A stretch of DNA of 64,000 nucleotides from Streptomyces sp. DH-12 (GTDB lineage: Bacteria > Actinomycetota > Actinomycetes > Streptomycetales > Streptomycetaceae), in assembly GCF_002899455.1 (NCBI RefSeq), contig NZ_PPFB01000001.1:3130501-3194500 (forward strand), read 5' to 3'. The position numbers and the translations under genes were made by a program. The notes below the pieces were generated by a model that was not told the DNA's origin, did not search any database, and was given only the letters and a program-made list of their open reading frames with translations. Positions within the stretch are counted from its first letter, which is position 1. Each line of letters begins with the position of its first letter. Shown one piece after another: positions 18,557-28,210 of the stretch.

Positions 18557-20404
18557 GTGACACGGCGCCCCGCCATCCCGCTCCCCCCGCCCAAGGAACG
18601 CCGACGCCTGCGTGAGGCCGGCTCGCTGACGCGCGCTCAGCTCGCCGGACGGCTCGGCGTGCGCCCCGACACGGTGCGGGCGTGGGAGTCCGGCCGCAGC
18701 ACGCCACGAGGCCGGAACCGCAAGGCGTACGCGGACCTGCTGACCGCCCTTGCGACGGAAAGTCAGCCGGCCGGTCGGCCCGCCGTGGTGACGATCCGTG
18801 CGACGGCGGCCGGAAGCGGCGACGGCCCGGACCGGGGCACGCCCACCGACCCCGCCGCGTTCGTCCTGGTACCGGTGCCCGGGATCACGGTGACGACCTC
18901 TCCGACGGAAGCGGACACACCGTCACCTCCGGTCCCGTCTCCGGCGCCGGAGGCCCACCCGTCCCCCGGCGGCGGCCCGTGGCCGGAGGCCGGGGCAGGT
19001 GCACCGGAGCCGGCGGCCGGTCCGACGCCGGGAAGCGGACCGGTGCCCGAGGGTGAACCCGCGCCGCACGGCGAACCGGTGCCGGAAGACGGGGCGAATC
19101 CGGATGCCGAACGGGAACCGGCGGGCAAGCCGGACCCCGGAGCCGGACCGTCGCGAGAAGCGGGACATGGGTCGGGCGGTGGCCGGGAGCCGGAAGACGC
19201 GTCCCCACCGGGAGGCGGACCGGAGCCGCAGAGCGGACGCGTGTCGGAAGACGGGCCGGGTCCGGAAGGCGGAGCCGAGCCGGAGGACGAGCCGGGGTCG
19301 CGGGACGAGCCGGGGGCAGAAGGCGGAGCCGAGCCGGAGGACGAGCCGGGGTCGCGGGACGAGCCGGGGGCAGAAGACAGGCCGAGGCCGAAGGACGAGC
19401 CGGGGCCGAAGGACGAGCCGAGGCCGAAGGACGAGCCGGGTTCGAAGGACGGGCCGGGTTCGAGCCGCGGCCGCTCGTCCGGGGCCGGGTCGCGGAGGCG
19501 GAGGGGGACGTCCTGGGCGCGGGCGTTGTTGCCGGGGCGGGGTGGGCGGCCGGCGGGCAGGGGCCGCGCGTCGGTGACCGCCCCCGCCCCGCGGGAGGCG
19601 TCCCCGTACCTGGCGCCCGCTCAGGCCTTCGACGCGCTGTACGCGTACTGCGCGCCCACTCTCGTCCGGCAGGCGTACCTGCTCACCGGGCGGCGCGACC
19701 TCGCGCACGAGTCCGTGGAGCGGGCCTTCCAGCGGGCGTGGGACCACTGGCCGGAGGTGGCGCGCGACCCGGACCCGGCCGGCTGGGTGCGCGCGGCCAC
19801 GCACGACTGGGCCCTCTCCCCCTGGCACCGCCTCCGCCACCGCTACCGGCACCCCGACCCCCCGCCGCCCGAGGAGGAGGACCGCGCGCTGCTGGACGCG
19901 CTGCTGAGCCTGCCGCCGCCGTACCGCCGCACGCTCGTGCTGTACGACGGCGTCGGCCTGGACCTGCCCGAGACGGCGGCGGAGACGGAGGCCAGCACCC
20001 GGGCGGCGGCCGGGCGGCTGATGTGCGCGCGGGAGGTCCTCGCGGAGCGGCTGCCGGAGCTGGCCGATCCGGGGGAACTGCACGACCGGCTGGCGGAGCT
20101 GGCGTCCGCCGGACGGACGCGGGCGGCGGAGCCGGCGGCGGTGCGCGGCGGCGGTGAGCGCCGGGCGCGTCTGCGGACGCGGACGGCGACGGCCGTCACC
20201 GTCGTCCTGATCGGCAGCACGGCGATGACCCTGCACACGGCGCCCACGCACTACGTGCCGCCCGTGCCGCCGGGCGAGACGGTGCGGGGCCTGCCGCCCC
20301 GGGCGGCGCCCGGCCCGCTCTCGGACGAGCGGCGTGAGCTGCGCGCCCGGCTGCGCGAGGCCCTGCTCGACGGCCCCGAACGCCTGGCCCCCCAGGCCCG
20401 CTGA
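18557..20404 (+). CDS. HTH protein fused through repeats to sigma-70-like domain
   Basis: 615 residues. Residues about 14-62 form a Cro/XRE-type helix-turn-helix ([25 protein letters not shown]). Residues about 100-335 are low complexity, rich in P, E, G and D, including an 18-residue unit in tandem and four 6-residue PKDEPG-like units. Residues about 362-525 look like sigma regions 2 and 4 ([47 protein letters not shown]), with a degenerate second helix-turn-helix. A hydrophobic stretch at about 548-565 may be a membrane helix. GTG start with GAGGGA 7 bases upstream. Function unknown; a regulator with sigma-like parts is the safe description. Confidence 0.78.
   Translation: MTRRPAIPLPPPKERRRLREAGSLTRAQLAGRLGVRPDTVRAWESGRSTPRGRNRKAYADLLTALATESQPAGRPAVVTIRATAAGSGDGPDRGTPTDPAAFVLVPVPGITVTTSPTEADTPSPPVPSPAPEAHPSPGGGPWPEAGAGAPEPAAGPTPGSGPVPEGEPAPHGEPVPEDGANPDAEREPAGKPDPGAGPSREAGHGSGGGREPEDASPPGGGPEPQSGRVSEDGPGPEGGAEPEDEPGSRDEPGAEGGAEPEDEPGSRDEPGAEDRPRPKDEPGPKDEPRPKDEPGSKDGPGSSRGRSSGAGSRRRRGTSWARALLPGRGGRPAGRGRASVTAPAPREASPYLAPAQAFDALYAYCAPTLVRQAYLLTGRRDLAHESVERAFQRAWDHWPEVARDPDPAGWVRAATHDWALSPWHRLRHRYRHPDPPPPEEEDRALLDALLSLPPPYRRTLVLYDGVGLDLPETAAETEASTRAAAGRLMCAREVLAERLPELADPGELHDRLAELASAGRTRAAEPAAVRGGGERRARLRTRTATAVTVVLIGSTAMTLHTAPTHYVPPVPPGETVRGLPPRAAPGPLSDERRELRARLREALLDGPERLAPQAR
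19267..19374 (+). repeat. perfect 54-bp tandem duplication inside the sigma-like gene
   Basis: Copies at 19267-19320 and 19321-19374 are identical and encode [18 protein letters not shown] twice. An 18-bp unit (about four copies, encoding PKDEPG variants) follows to about 19460. Unit sizes are multiples of three, so copy-number change keeps the frame. Confidence 0.9.
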
Positions 20405-20437
20405 TCCCGCCGGGCGGGGCAGGGGCGGTGCGCGAAG

Positions 20438-20480
20438 ACGGGTGGGCCCGTCCCCCACCGCGGGGAACGGGCCCACCCGT
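20438..20480. terminator. bidirectional terminator between sigma-like gene and sucD
   Basis: Stem ACGGGTGGGCCCGTCCCC (20438-20455) pairs with 20462-20480 with one bulged base and a 6-base loop. It lies between convergent stops at 20404 and 20505. Confidence 0.82.
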
Positions 20481-20504
20481 ATGATGCGCTGTCGCGCCGG
20501 CGGT

Positions 20505-21389
20505 TCAGCCGGCGAGGATCGCGCGCGCCAGCTTGGCGGTCTCGGTCGGCGTCTTGCCGACCTTGACGCCGGCGGCCTCGAGGGCCTCCTTCTTCGCCTG
20601 CGCGGTGCCGGAGGAACCGGAGACGATGGCGCCGGCGTGACCCATGGTCTTGCCCTCCGGCGCGGTGAAGCCCGCGACGTAGCCGACGACCGGCTTGGTC
20701 ACGTTGTCCTTGATGAACGCCGCGGCACGCTCCTCGGCGTCGCCGCCGATCTCACCGATCATCACGATGAGGTCGGTCCCGGGGTCGGCCTCGAACGCGG
20801 CGAGCGCGTCGATGTGCGTGGTGCCGATGATCGGGTCGCCACCGATGCCGACGGCGGTCGAGAAGCCGATGTCACGCAGCTCGTACATCATCTGGTACGT
20901 CAGCGTGCCGGACTTCGAGACCAGGCCGATGCGGCCCGGCTTGGTGATGTCGCCCGGGATGATGCCGACGTTCGACTGGCCCGGGGTGATGATGCCGGGG
21001 CAGTTCGGGCCGATGATCCGGGTCTTGTTGCCCTTCTTGCCGGCGTGCGCCCAGAAGGCGGCCGTGTCGTGCACGGCGATGCCCTCGGTGATCACGACGG
21101 CCAGCGGGATCTCGGCGTCGATGGCCTCGACGACCGCGTCCTTGGTGAACTTCTCCGGCACGAAGATGACGGAGACGTTGGCGCCGGTCTTCTCGATGGC
21201 CTCCTTGACGGTCCCGAAGACGGGTACCTCGGTGCCGTCGAAGTCCACGGTCTGACCCGCCTTGCGCGGGTTCACGCCGCCCACGACGTTCGTGCCGTCA
21301 CCGAGCATGAGCTTGGTGTGCTTCATGCCCGTGGCGCCGGTCATGCCCTGGACGATGACCTTGCTGTCCTTGTTGAGCCAGATAGCCAT
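20505..21389 (-). CDS. sucD: succinyl-CoA synthetase alpha subunit
   Basis: TCA cycle, substrate-level phosphorylation with SucC. 294 residues. CoA-binding Rossmann start ([15 protein letters not shown]), [11 protein letters not shown], and the phosphorylated His251 in [11 protein letters not shown] are intact. Lies 28 bp after sucC in one operon. ATG start at 21389. Confidence 0.97.
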   Translation of the reverse strand: MAIWLNKDSKVIVQGMTGATGMKHTKLMLGDGTNVVGGVNPRKAGQTVDFDGTEVPVFGTVKEAIEKTGANVSVIFVPEKFTKDAVVEAIDAEIPLAVVITEGIAVHDTAAFWAHAGKKGNKTRIIGPNCPGIITPGQSNVGIIPGDITKPGRIGLVSKSGTLTYQMMYELRDIGFSTAVGIGGDPIIGTTHIDALAAFEADPGTDLIVMIGEIGGDAEERAAAFIKDNVTKPVVGYVAGFTAPEGKTMGHAGAIVSGSSGTAQAKKEALEAAGVKVGKTPTETAKLARAILAG

Positions 21390-21417
21390 GGTGTGTTGGT
21401 GTCCTCGTCCTGAGTGC

Positions 21418-22599
21418 TTACTTGGCGGCGTGGGCCAGCTCGGCGGCCTTGTCGGCCGCGCCGTCCATGGTGTCGACGCGCTGCACCAGCGGGTGGTTCG
21501 CGTCGGTGAGGATCTGCCGGCCGAGCTCGGCGTTGTTGCCGTCGAGGCGGACGACGAGCGGCTTCTCGACCTTCTCGCCGCGGTCCTCCAGCAGCTTCAG
21601 GGCCTGGACGATGCCGTTGGCGACCTCGTCGCAGGCGGTGATGCCGCCGAAGACGTTGACGAAGACGGACTTGACGTCCGGGTCGCCGAGGATGATCTCG
21701 AGGCCGTTGGCCATGACCTGGGCGGAGGCGCCACCGCCGATGTCCAGGAAGTTGGCCGGCTTGACGTTGCCGTGCTTCTCACCGGCGTACGCGACGACGT
21801 CCAGGGTGCTCATGACGAGACCCGCGCCGTTGCCGATGATGCCGACCTCGCCGTCGAGCTTGACGTAGTTGAGGTTCTTCTCCTTGGCGGCGGCCTCGAG
21901 CGGGTTCGCCGCGGCCTTGTCCTGGAGCTCCTCGTACTCGGGGTGACGGAACTCGGCGTTGTCGTCGAGCGACACCTTGCCGTCCAGGGCGATGACGTCA
22001 CCGGAGGCGACCTTCGCCAGCGGGTTGACCTCGACGAGGAGGGCGTCCGACTTGATGAAGGTGTCCCACAGCTTGATCAGGACGTTCGCGACCTTGTCCG
22101 CGACCTCGGCCGGGAACTTGGCGGCCTCGACGATCTCGCGGGCCTTGGCCTCGTCCACACCGTCGATGGCGTCGATCGCGGTCTTGGCGACGGCCTCCGG
22201 ACGGGTGGCCGCCACCTCCTCGATCTCCATGCCGCCCTCGACGGACGCGATGGAGAGGAAGGTGCGGTTGGCACGGTCGAGGAGGAAGGAGACGTAGTAC
22301 TCCTCCAGGATCTCCGGGGCCGTCTCGGCGATCATCACCTTGTGGACCGTGTGGCCCTTGATGTCCATGCCGAGGATGTCCGTCGCGCGGGCGACGGCCT
22401 CGTCCGGGGTCGCGGCGAGCTTCACGCCGCCGGCCTTGCCACGGCCGCCGACCTTCACCTGGGCCTTGACGACGGACTTGCCACCGAGACGCTCCGTGGC
22501 TGCGCGGGCCGCCTCAGGCGTGTCGATGACTTCACCGGCCAGCACCGGTACATCGTGCTTGGCGAAGAGGTCCCTCGCCTGGTACTCGAACAGGTCCAC
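21418..22599 (-). CDS. sucC: succinyl-CoA synthetase beta subunit
   Basis: ATP-grasp subunit of succinyl-CoA synthetase, binding the nucleotide and pairing with SucD. 393 residues, typical. Starts [19 protein letters not shown]. The ATP-grasp features [38 protein letters not shown] and [16 protein letters not shown] are clear. First gene of sucCD. Confidence 0.97.
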   Translation of the reverse strand: MDLFEYQARDLFAKHDVPVLAGEVIDTPEAARAATERLGGKSVVKAQVKVGGRGKAGGVKLAATPDEAVARATDILGMDIKGHTVHKVMIAETAPEILEEYYVSFLLDRANRTFLSIASVEGGMEIEEVAATRPEAVAKTAIDAIDGVDEAKAREIVEAAKFPAEVADKVANVLIKLWDTFIKSDALLVEVNPLAKVASGDVIALDGKVSLDDNAEFRHPEYEELQDKAAANPLEAAAKEKNLNYVKLDGEVGIIGNGAGLVMSTLDVVAYAGEKHGNVKPANFLDIGGGASAQVMANGLEIILGDPDVKSVFVNVFGGITACDEVANGIVQALKLLEDRGEKVEKPLVVRLDGNNAELGRQILTDANHPLVQRVDTMDGAADKAAELAHAAK

Positions 22600-23400
22600 G
22601 CGCTTCCGTCCCTATCAGTGATCTCGCGGTTCGTTGGATGCGTGGGCGTGCCGCGAAGGGCAACGTGACGTCCGCTCTGTCACAAGGGAGGCGCACACGG
22701 TGTCCGAGCGCGCGGCATGTCCGCCTCGCAGGTTATCGCCGCATAGGGGGAGGCTCTAAATCGCGGGTCACACGTGAGCGGTGATACCTGTCACATGATG
22801 CCGCCTTCTCCGGCACGCCGTGCCGTGCGTGAGGGGCCTCACCGGGCTGGGGCCGGCCCGGTGAGGCCCTGTCGGACAACCCGGACGGGGCGTGGCACAC
22901 CCGTGGTCCGGGATTGCGGGACGGCCGGCCTCCCTTCCCCGACGAGGGCCGTCCTCCCCTCCGCGAGGCCGTGTCCGGACGAACCGACGGCTTTCGGCTG
23001 TCCGGGTCCTGGCGCCCGCGGAGTCCTTTATTACCCGTGAGTCAGGAACGGACGGCAGGCGGGTGCACGCCGGAGGACGCGGGGAGGGGCGGTTCACGGC
23101 GGTTCCGGCCGGGACGGTGTGTGTGGGGTATGGGGGTGGCCGCCGGGGGGCCGTGCCGCTTGCGGCGGCCACGGGGGTCCGCGGGCCGCAGGCGGCGGGG
23201 GCAGCCGGCCGGTGCGGGTGCTGCGGGGTGGTGCGCCCCGGCGGGCGGGGGCACGGGGGGCCGAGGCGGGCACCTTCGCGGGTCCTCGATCGAACGGTCC
23301 CGATCGAACGGCTCTGACCGAACGGTCCCGAGCGAACGGCCCCGGCCCTCGCACGCGACGCCCGCGAGCCCCGCGTCGCCGATGGGCGCTCATGTCCGTC
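22600..23400. other. gene-free stretch between sucC and the VWA gene
   Basis: About 800 bp. Next to sucC are patches with lower GC (22720-22800) likely to hold the sucCD promoter. Beyond about 23050 the sequence is extremely G-rich on the + strand, and next to the VWA stop there is a fourfold 14-bp repeat (23291-23346). Open frames here are Arg/Pro/Gly-rich shadows. I find no credible gene. Confidence 0.5.
23291..23346. repeat. 14-bp tandem repeat, four copies
   Basis: Unit CGAACGGTCCCGAT and variants, exactly in phase at 23291, 23305, 23319 and 23333; CGAACGG is kept in all four. The unit is not a multiple of three and the array lies 55 bp beyond the VWA gene stop. Confidence 0.9.
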
Positions 23401-24576
23401 TCAGTGCGGGGAGTCCGGCCCGGCCCCCGCGTCCGGTATCGGCAGCGGGCGCTTCTCGATCGCCGCCGCCATCACCTCCGGGAACAGATCGGGGGTGCAG
23501 GCAAACGCCGGCGCCCCCAGCGCCGCGAGGGCCGCCGCGTGCTCCCTGTCGTAGGCGGGCGCCCCTTCGTCGGACAGGGCGAGCAGTGTCACGAACTGCG
23601 CGCCCGACGCCTTGACGGCCGCCACCCGCTTGAGCATCTCGTCGCGTATCCCCCCTTCGTAGAGGTCGCTGATCAGCACGACGACCGTGTCGGCGGGGCG
23701 GGTGATGCGCGACTGACAGTAGGCGAGCGCCCGGTTGATGTCCGTGCCGCCGCCGAGCCGGGTGGCGAAGAGCACGTCGACCGGGTCGTCGAGACGCTCG
23801 GTCAGGTCGGCCACCTCGGTGTCGAAGACGACGAGCCGGGTGGCGACCGCCCGCATGGACGCGAGGACCGCCCCGAACACCGAGGCGTACACGACCGACG
23901 ACGCCATCGACCCGGACTGGTCCACGCAGAGCACGACCTCCTTCTTCACCGACCGCGAGGCGCGCCCGTAGCCGACGAGCCGCTCGGGCACGACCGTGCC
24001 GTGGTCGGGGAGGTAGTGCCGGAGGTTGGCCGCGACGGTGCGGTTCCAGTCGATGTCGTGGTGGCGGGGCCGGCGGACGCGGGCGCCGCGGTCGAGGGCG
24101 CCGGTGAGGGTGGCCCGGGTGCGGGTGGCGAGCCGCCGCTCCAGGTCCTCGACGACCTTGCGCACGACCTCCCGTGCCGTCTCCCGCGTCGTCTCCGGCA
24201 TCGCCTTGGCGAGGGAGAGCAGCGTGCCGACGAGGTGCACGTCGGCCTCGACCGCCTCCAGCATCTCCGGCTCCAGCAGCAGCGTGCCCAGGCCGAGCCG
24301 GTCGATGGCGTCGCGCTGCACGACCTGGACGACGGAGGTGGGGAAGTACGTGCGGATGTCCCCGAGCCAGCGCGCCACCGAGGGCGCCGACGCCCCGAGT
24401 CCTCCCGCCCGGTCGCGCCCCGTCCTGGGGGTGTCGTCCTTGCCGTAGAGGGCGGTGAGCGCGTCGTCGATCGCGGCGTCCCGTCCGGACAGCGCGTGTC
24501 CGGTGCCGTCGGCCGTGTCCCCGCCGAGCACGAGCCGCCACCGGCGCAGCCGCTCCCCCGCCGCGTCCTCCGTCAT
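23401..24576 (-). CDS. VWA-domain protein of MoxR locus
   Basis: 391 residues. Helical N-terminal half (about 1-205), then a von Willebrand A domain (about 213-370) with a full MIDAS metal site: DQSGS (Asp219, Ser221, Ser223), Thr in GGGTDINRAL, and Asp in ISDLYEGG. VWA proteins paired with MoxR ATPases act as metal-dependent adaptors in chaperone-like assemblies. Overlaps the DUF5682 gene by 4 bp (ATGA) and is the last gene of the moxR-DUF5682-VWA operon. Confidence 0.9.
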   Translation of the reverse strand: MTEDAAGERLRRWRLVLGGDTADGTGHALSGRDAAIDDALTALYGKDDTPRTGRDRAGGLGASAPSVARWLGDIRTYFPTSVVQVVQRDAIDRLGLGTLLLEPEMLEAVEADVHLVGTLLSLAKAMPETTRETAREVVRKVVEDLERRLATRTRATLTGALDRGARVRRPRHHDIDWNRTVAANLRHYLPDHGTVVPERLVGYGRASRSVKKEVVLCVDQSGSMASSVVYASVFGAVLASMRAVATRLVVFDTEVADLTERLDDPVDVLFATRLGGGTDINRALAYCQSRITRPADTVVVLISDLYEGGIRDEMLKRVAAVKASGAQFVTLLALSDEGAPAYDREHAAALAALGAPAFACTPDLFPEVMAAAIEKRPLPIPDAGAGPDSPH

Positions 24577-26924
24577 CGCCGCACCTCCGCTCGCTCCCCG
24601 TGCGTCTCCTCGTCGGCGTCCGGCCCCAGCAGCAGCCGCAGCACCGGCAGGACGGCGTCCGCCCGCGCCGTGTCCAGGCCCGGTCCAAAACCGGGCGCGC
24701 CGGCTATGAAGGCGTCCGTGCGGCCGGGTCCGCCCGGTCCGCGGCGCACCAGCTCCCCGAGCGTGCGCCGCACCCCCGGCTCGTAGGCGGAGAACGTCCG
24801 CCGCAGCAGCGGCAGCACATCGGTGAACGTCTCCGCCGGGACGGCCGTCAGCCACCGGTCGACCAGGCCGAACAGCCGCTCGTCGTGCACCAGGAGCAGC
24901 CCGCCGCCGGAGCCTCCGACGAACCCCTCGATCCACGCGGCCGCGTCCGCCGGGGGTGTGCCGGGCGAGAGCACGAGCCCCATGAGCCGCGCCGCCTCGT
25001 CCTGCGCCAGTTCCCCCTCGTCCAGCAGCAGCCGCACGGCCCGGCCGCGCAGCACCCCCGGCACGGTGTCCCGCGCGGACAGCGTCCGCAGCACGGAGCG
25101 CCAGCGCGCGCGCAGTCCCCCGTCGCGTGCCGCGGGGGCGTCGCCGAGCAGGCCCAGCGCGCCGTGCACCGCGTCGACGTGGCGCCGCATCTCCTCGGCC
25201 GCGTCGGCGTCCAGACCGGTGCAGGCGGGGGGCAGTCCGACGAAGACCCGCTCGGCGAGACCCGCGGCGACGTCGGCGAGCGCGGCGGTGTCGGTGCCCC
25301 GGACGTCGCCGTAGCGCAGCGAGCGGACCAGGGCGGGGAGCGCCTGCGCGAGGTGGGCGACGTCGGTGTCGAGGGCCGCCCGGTCGGCGAGGACCCGCAT
25401 CACCGTCGGCAGCGCCTCGGGCAGGGCGGCCAGCAGGCAGTGCTCCGCGAGGCCGGTGACGTCGGCGAGGCCGCGCGCGGCGACCGCGTCCGCCTCCGCC
25501 TTGGCGGTCGCGGCGGCGAGCACGGTCGTCCCCCACATCCCCGCCTCCGCCGTGCGCACGGCCAGCTCCGGCTCCCAGCGCAACCGCCAGGTCTCCCGGA
25601 AGGTGCCGGTGCCGCCCCGCGAGGCGGCCGGCCGGCCCCAGGCGATGCCGAGCAGCCGCAGCCGGTGCAGCAGGCGGCTGCGGCCCGCGTCGGTCTCCCT
25701 GCGCAGGTCGAGGTCCAGCTCCCGCTCGGCCGCCTCCGGTTTCAGCCGCAGCCGGCGCTGCGTCCGCTCCAGGTCCCGCTGCAGCGGGACCGCGGGCGCC
25801 GAATCCGGCACGTCCCCCAGCACGTCGCCGACGACCAGCCGGTCGCGCACCAGCGCCAGCGGCACGTCGGACCCCTCGCACATCACCGCCCGTACGGCGT
25901 CGGTGGCCTCCCCCAGGCCGGGCAGCGGCCTCCCGCGCAGCGCGGCGAGGGTCTCCGCGAGCCGCACCGCCTCGATGACGTGGCCGGGCGACACGGTCCG
26001 GTCCTCGGCCCGCAGCAGCCCCGCGACCTTGGTCAGCCACCGCTCGACCGGCCGGTCCGGGGCCGCGAACAGGTGCGCGTACCACCCCGGGGAGTCGATG
26101 CCCGCGCCGTAGCCGCCGGCCCGGGACAGCCTGCGGTGGGTCCAGGGCACCCAGGTCATGTCCGTCTTGATCCTCGGCAGGCCCTTGAGCAGCGCCCGGT
26201 CGGCGGTCACGCCCGTGCGCCGCCGCAGCGCCGGCACGTGCCAGGCCCCGCACACCACGGCCACGCCGTCCCCGGCCTCCCGCTGCGCCTCCCGGATCCG
26301 CAGCCGCATGTGGGCCTCCCGGATCAGGTCCCGCTCGTGCCCGCCGCTGCCGTACGTCTCCCGCAGGGCCGTCATGGCCTCCTCGAGGGCGGTGAACGGC
26401 GCGAGCGCGTCCCCCTCGCCCGCGCCCCGGTGTTCGACGACGTCCTCCCACCAGCGCTCGGCGTCGTCGTACCCGGCGGTGCCGGCGAGCACCCCCAGGG
26501 GATCGATCCGCACGTCGTCCACGGCACCCCGTTCCGCCCCGGCCTCCGCGCCGCCGTCCCGCTCGTCCCCGTCCCGCTCCCAGGCCAGGGTGTGGCTTGC
26601 CGGCAGGTCGATGAAGCGGGCGGGCACGCCGTGCCGCAGGGCCCAGCGGAGCGCGACCCACTCCGGGGAGAAGGCGGCCAGCGGCCAGAACGCCGACCGG
26701 CCGGGCTCGTCCACGGCGTGGGCGAGCAGGGCGACCGGCGGACGCATGGCCTCGTCCGCGGCCAGCGGGACGAGCGGGTCGGCCTCGGGCGGGCCCTCGA
26801 TCAGCACGACGCGCGGCCGGACCGCCTCCAGCGCGGCCCGCACGGCCCGCGCCGACCCGGGGCCGTGGTGCCGCACCCCGAGCAGCAGCGGCTGCCCGGC
26901 GGCCGGCGCCCGGCCGCCGTTCAC
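24573..26924 (-). CDS. DUF5682 protein, ChaN/Tiki-like N-terminus
   Basis: 783 residues. N-terminal part has the signature layout of the TraB/Tiki/ChaN/EreA superfamily: a first GxxH (GVRHHGPGSA, His19), Glu43 in LIEGPPEAD, and a second GxxH (GAWHVPALRR, His229). These residues bind metal or do hydrolysis in relatives. The remaining 500 residues are helical and unassigned. GTG start at 26924 overlaps the MoxR gene stop by 4 bp. It may be the enzymatic effector of the MoxR-VWA machine, which is inference from context. Confidence 0.82.
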   Translation of the reverse strand: MNGGRAPAAGQPLLLGVRHHGPGSARAVRAALEAVRPRVVLIEGPPEADPLVPLAADEAMRPPVALLAHAVDEPGRSAFWPLAAFSPEWVALRWALRHGVPARFIDLPASHTLAWERDGDERDGGAEAGAERGAVDDVRIDPLGVLAGTAGYDDAERWWEDVVEHRGAGEGDALAPFTALEEAMTALRETYGSGGHERDLIREAHMRLRIREAQREAGDGVAVVCGAWHVPALRRRTGVTADRALLKGLPRIKTDMTWVPWTHRRLSRAGGYGAGIDSPGWYAHLFAAPDRPVERWLTKVAGLLRAEDRTVSPGHVIEAVRLAETLAALRGRPLPGLGEATDAVRAVMCEGSDVPLALVRDRLVVGDVLGDVPDSAPAVPLQRDLERTQRRLRLKPEAAERELDLDLRRETDAGRSRLLHRLRLLGIAWGRPAASRGGTGTFRETWRLRWEPELAVRTAEAGMWGTTVLAAATAKAEADAVAARGLADVTGLAEHCLLAALPEALPTVMRVLADRAALDTDVAHLAQALPALVRSLRYGDVRGTDTAALADVAAGLAERVFVGLPPACTGLDADAAEEMRRHVDAVHGALGLLGDAPAARDGGLRARWRSVLRTLSARDTVPGVLRGRAVRLLLDEGELAQDEAARLMGLVLSPGTPPADAAAWIEGFVGGSGGGLLLVHDERLFGLVDRWLTAVPAETFTDVLPLLRRTFSAYEPGVRRTLGELVRRGPGGPGRTDAFIAGAPGFGPGLDTARADAVLPVLRLLLGPDADEETHGERAEVRR

Positions 26925-28078
26925 GCGCCGGCCTCGCGGCAGGCCCGGTAGAAGTCCGACCAGCCCTCGCGCTCGCGGACGACGGTCTCCAGGTACTCCT
27001 GCCAGGCGACACGGTCCGCCGCCGGGTCGCGGACGACAGCGCCGAGAACGCCCGCGGCGACGTCGCCGGCCCGCAGCACGCCGTCGCCGAAGTGGGCGGC
27101 GAGCGCCAGTCCGCCCGTGACGACCGAGATCGCCTCGGCGGTCGACAGCGTGCCGCTGGGCGACTTCAGCTTCGTCCGGCCGTCGGTGGTCACGCCGTCG
27201 CGCAGCTCGCGGAAGACCGTGACGACCCGGCGGATCTCGTCGATGCCCTCGGGCGCCTCCGGCAGGTCCAGCGACCGGCCGATCTGCCGCACGCGGCGCG
27301 TGACGATGTCGACCTCCGCCTCCGGGGTCTCCGGCAGCGGCAGCACCACCGTGTTGAACCTGCGGCGCAGGGCGCTGGACAGCTCGTTGACCCCGCGGTC
27401 GCGGTCGTTGGCCGTGGCGATCAGGTTGAAGCCGCGGACCGCCTGCACCTCCTGCCCGAGCTCCGGTATCGGCAGGGTCTTCTCGGACAGGATCGTGATC
27501 AGGGAGTCCTGGACGTCGGCCGGGATCCGGGTCAGCTCCTCGACGCGGACCGTCCTGCCCTCCGCCATGGCCCGCATCACGGGGCTGGGGACGAGGGCGT
27601 CGCGGCTGGGGCCGTGGGCCAGCAGCCGGGCGTAGTTCCAGCCGTAGCGGATGGCCTCCTCCGGGGTGCCGGCCGTGCCCTGCACCAGCAGGGTGGAGTC
27701 GCCGCTGACGGCGGCGGCCAGGTGCTCGGAGACCCAGGTCTTGGCCGTTCCGGGCACGCCGAGCAGCAGCAGGGCGCGGTCGGTGGCGAGGGTGGTCACC
27801 GCGACCTCCACGACCCGGCGCGGACCCACGTACTTGGGGGTGATCACCGTGCCGTCCGGCAGCGTGCCGCCGAGCAGGTAGGTGGCGACGGCCCAGGGCG
27901 ACAGGCGCCAGCGGGCCGGGCGCGGACGGTCGTCCTGGGCGGCCAGCGCGGCCAGTTCGTCCGCGAAGGCGTCCTCGGCGTGCGGACGCAGGGTGTCCGC
28001 TCCCGCGAGCCCGGTGTCGGCGGGCGCGGAGCCGTCGCGCCGCGGGTCGACGGACGTCGGTTCTGCGGACACAGACAT
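26921..28078 (-). CDS. MoxR-family AAA+ ATPase
   Basis: 385 residues. Walker A GVPGTAKT (107-114), Walker B-like VRVEELTRI, sensor-1 LIATANDRD, and arginine-finger region LSSALRRRFN. N-terminal 55 residues are disordered and acidic. MoxR ATPases remodel or mature partner proteins with VWA adaptors. ATG at 28078 is chosen because GGAGGGGGA lies 9 bases upstream. First gene of the leftward operon; its promoter (28122-28144) matches the DNA-damage promoter type. Confidence 0.92.
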   Translation of the reverse strand: MSVSAEPTSVDPRRDGSAPADTGLAGADTLRPHAEDAFADELAALAAQDDRPRPARWRLSPWAVATYLLGGTLPDGTVITPKYVGPRRVVEVAVTTLATDRALLLLGVPGTAKTWVSEHLAAAVSGDSTLLVQGTAGTPEEAIRYGWNYARLLAHGPSRDALVPSPVMRAMAEGRTVRVEELTRIPADVQDSLITILSEKTLPIPELGQEVQAVRGFNLIATANDRDRGVNELSSALRRRFNTVVLPLPETPEAEVDIVTRRVRQIGRSLDLPEAPEGIDEIRRVVTVFRELRDGVTTDGRTKLKSPSGTLSTAEAISVVTGGLALAAHFGDGVLRAGDVAAGVLGAVVRDPAADRVAWQEYLETVVREREGWSDFYRACREAGA

Positions 28079-28121
28079 GGCTGGGTCCCCCTCCAGCTCG
28101 GCCGGTTCGGATCTGTCACCC

Positions 28122-28144
28122 ACCGTGCACCACGCCACTGACAA
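28122..28144 (-). promoter_or_regulatory. PafBC-type DNA-damage promoter of moxR operon
   Basis: On the - strand: TTGTCAGTG (28144-28136), 8 bases, CACGGT (28127-28122). The known RecA-independent damage promoter (RecA-NDp, read by PafBC in mycobacteria) is tTGTCRgtg-N8-TAnnnT; only the first T of the -10 differs. Predicted transcript start is about 36 bases before the moxR ATG. Confidence 0.65.
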
Positions 28145-28181
28145 TCGGCCCGACCTGCACATACGCCCACCGCACCCCGAC

Positions 28182-28203
28182 TGTCAGTGGCGGGACCTAC
28201 GGT
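28182..28203 (+). promoter_or_regulatory. PafBC-type DNA-damage promoter of SWIM-like/DUF5691 genes
   Basis: TGTCAGTG (28182-28189), 8 bases, TACGGT (28198-28203): a full match to TGTCRGTG-N8-TAnnnT. The expected start point coincides with the ATG at 28211, so the mRNA is probably leaderless, consistent with the absence of a ribosome site. It mirrors the promoter at 28122-28144 (11-bp perfect inverted arms, 28133-28143 and 28182-28192). Confidence 0.75.
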
Positions 28204-28210
28204 CGACGGC

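Noticed and set aside
22775..22797. GTGA...TCAC inverted repeat like a BldD box upstream of sucC
   Set aside because: Spacing and flanks do not fit the published BldD consensus well, and such half sites are frequent.
22768..23172. 134-residue frame between sucC and VWA genes
   Set aside because: Arg/Pro/Thr-rich, poor coding codon bias and no ribosome site.
24600..26951. 783-residue frame on the + strand opposite DUF5682
   Set aside because: Mirror of the real gene's high third-position GC; composition is His/Gln/Arg/Pro-rich with no domain.
23401..27012. 1203-residue reading frame on the - strand covering VWA and part of DUF5682
   Set aside because: Only its last third is the VWA protein; the rest is Arg/Ala/Gly-rich, out of phase with the DUF5682 gene, and has no family motif.
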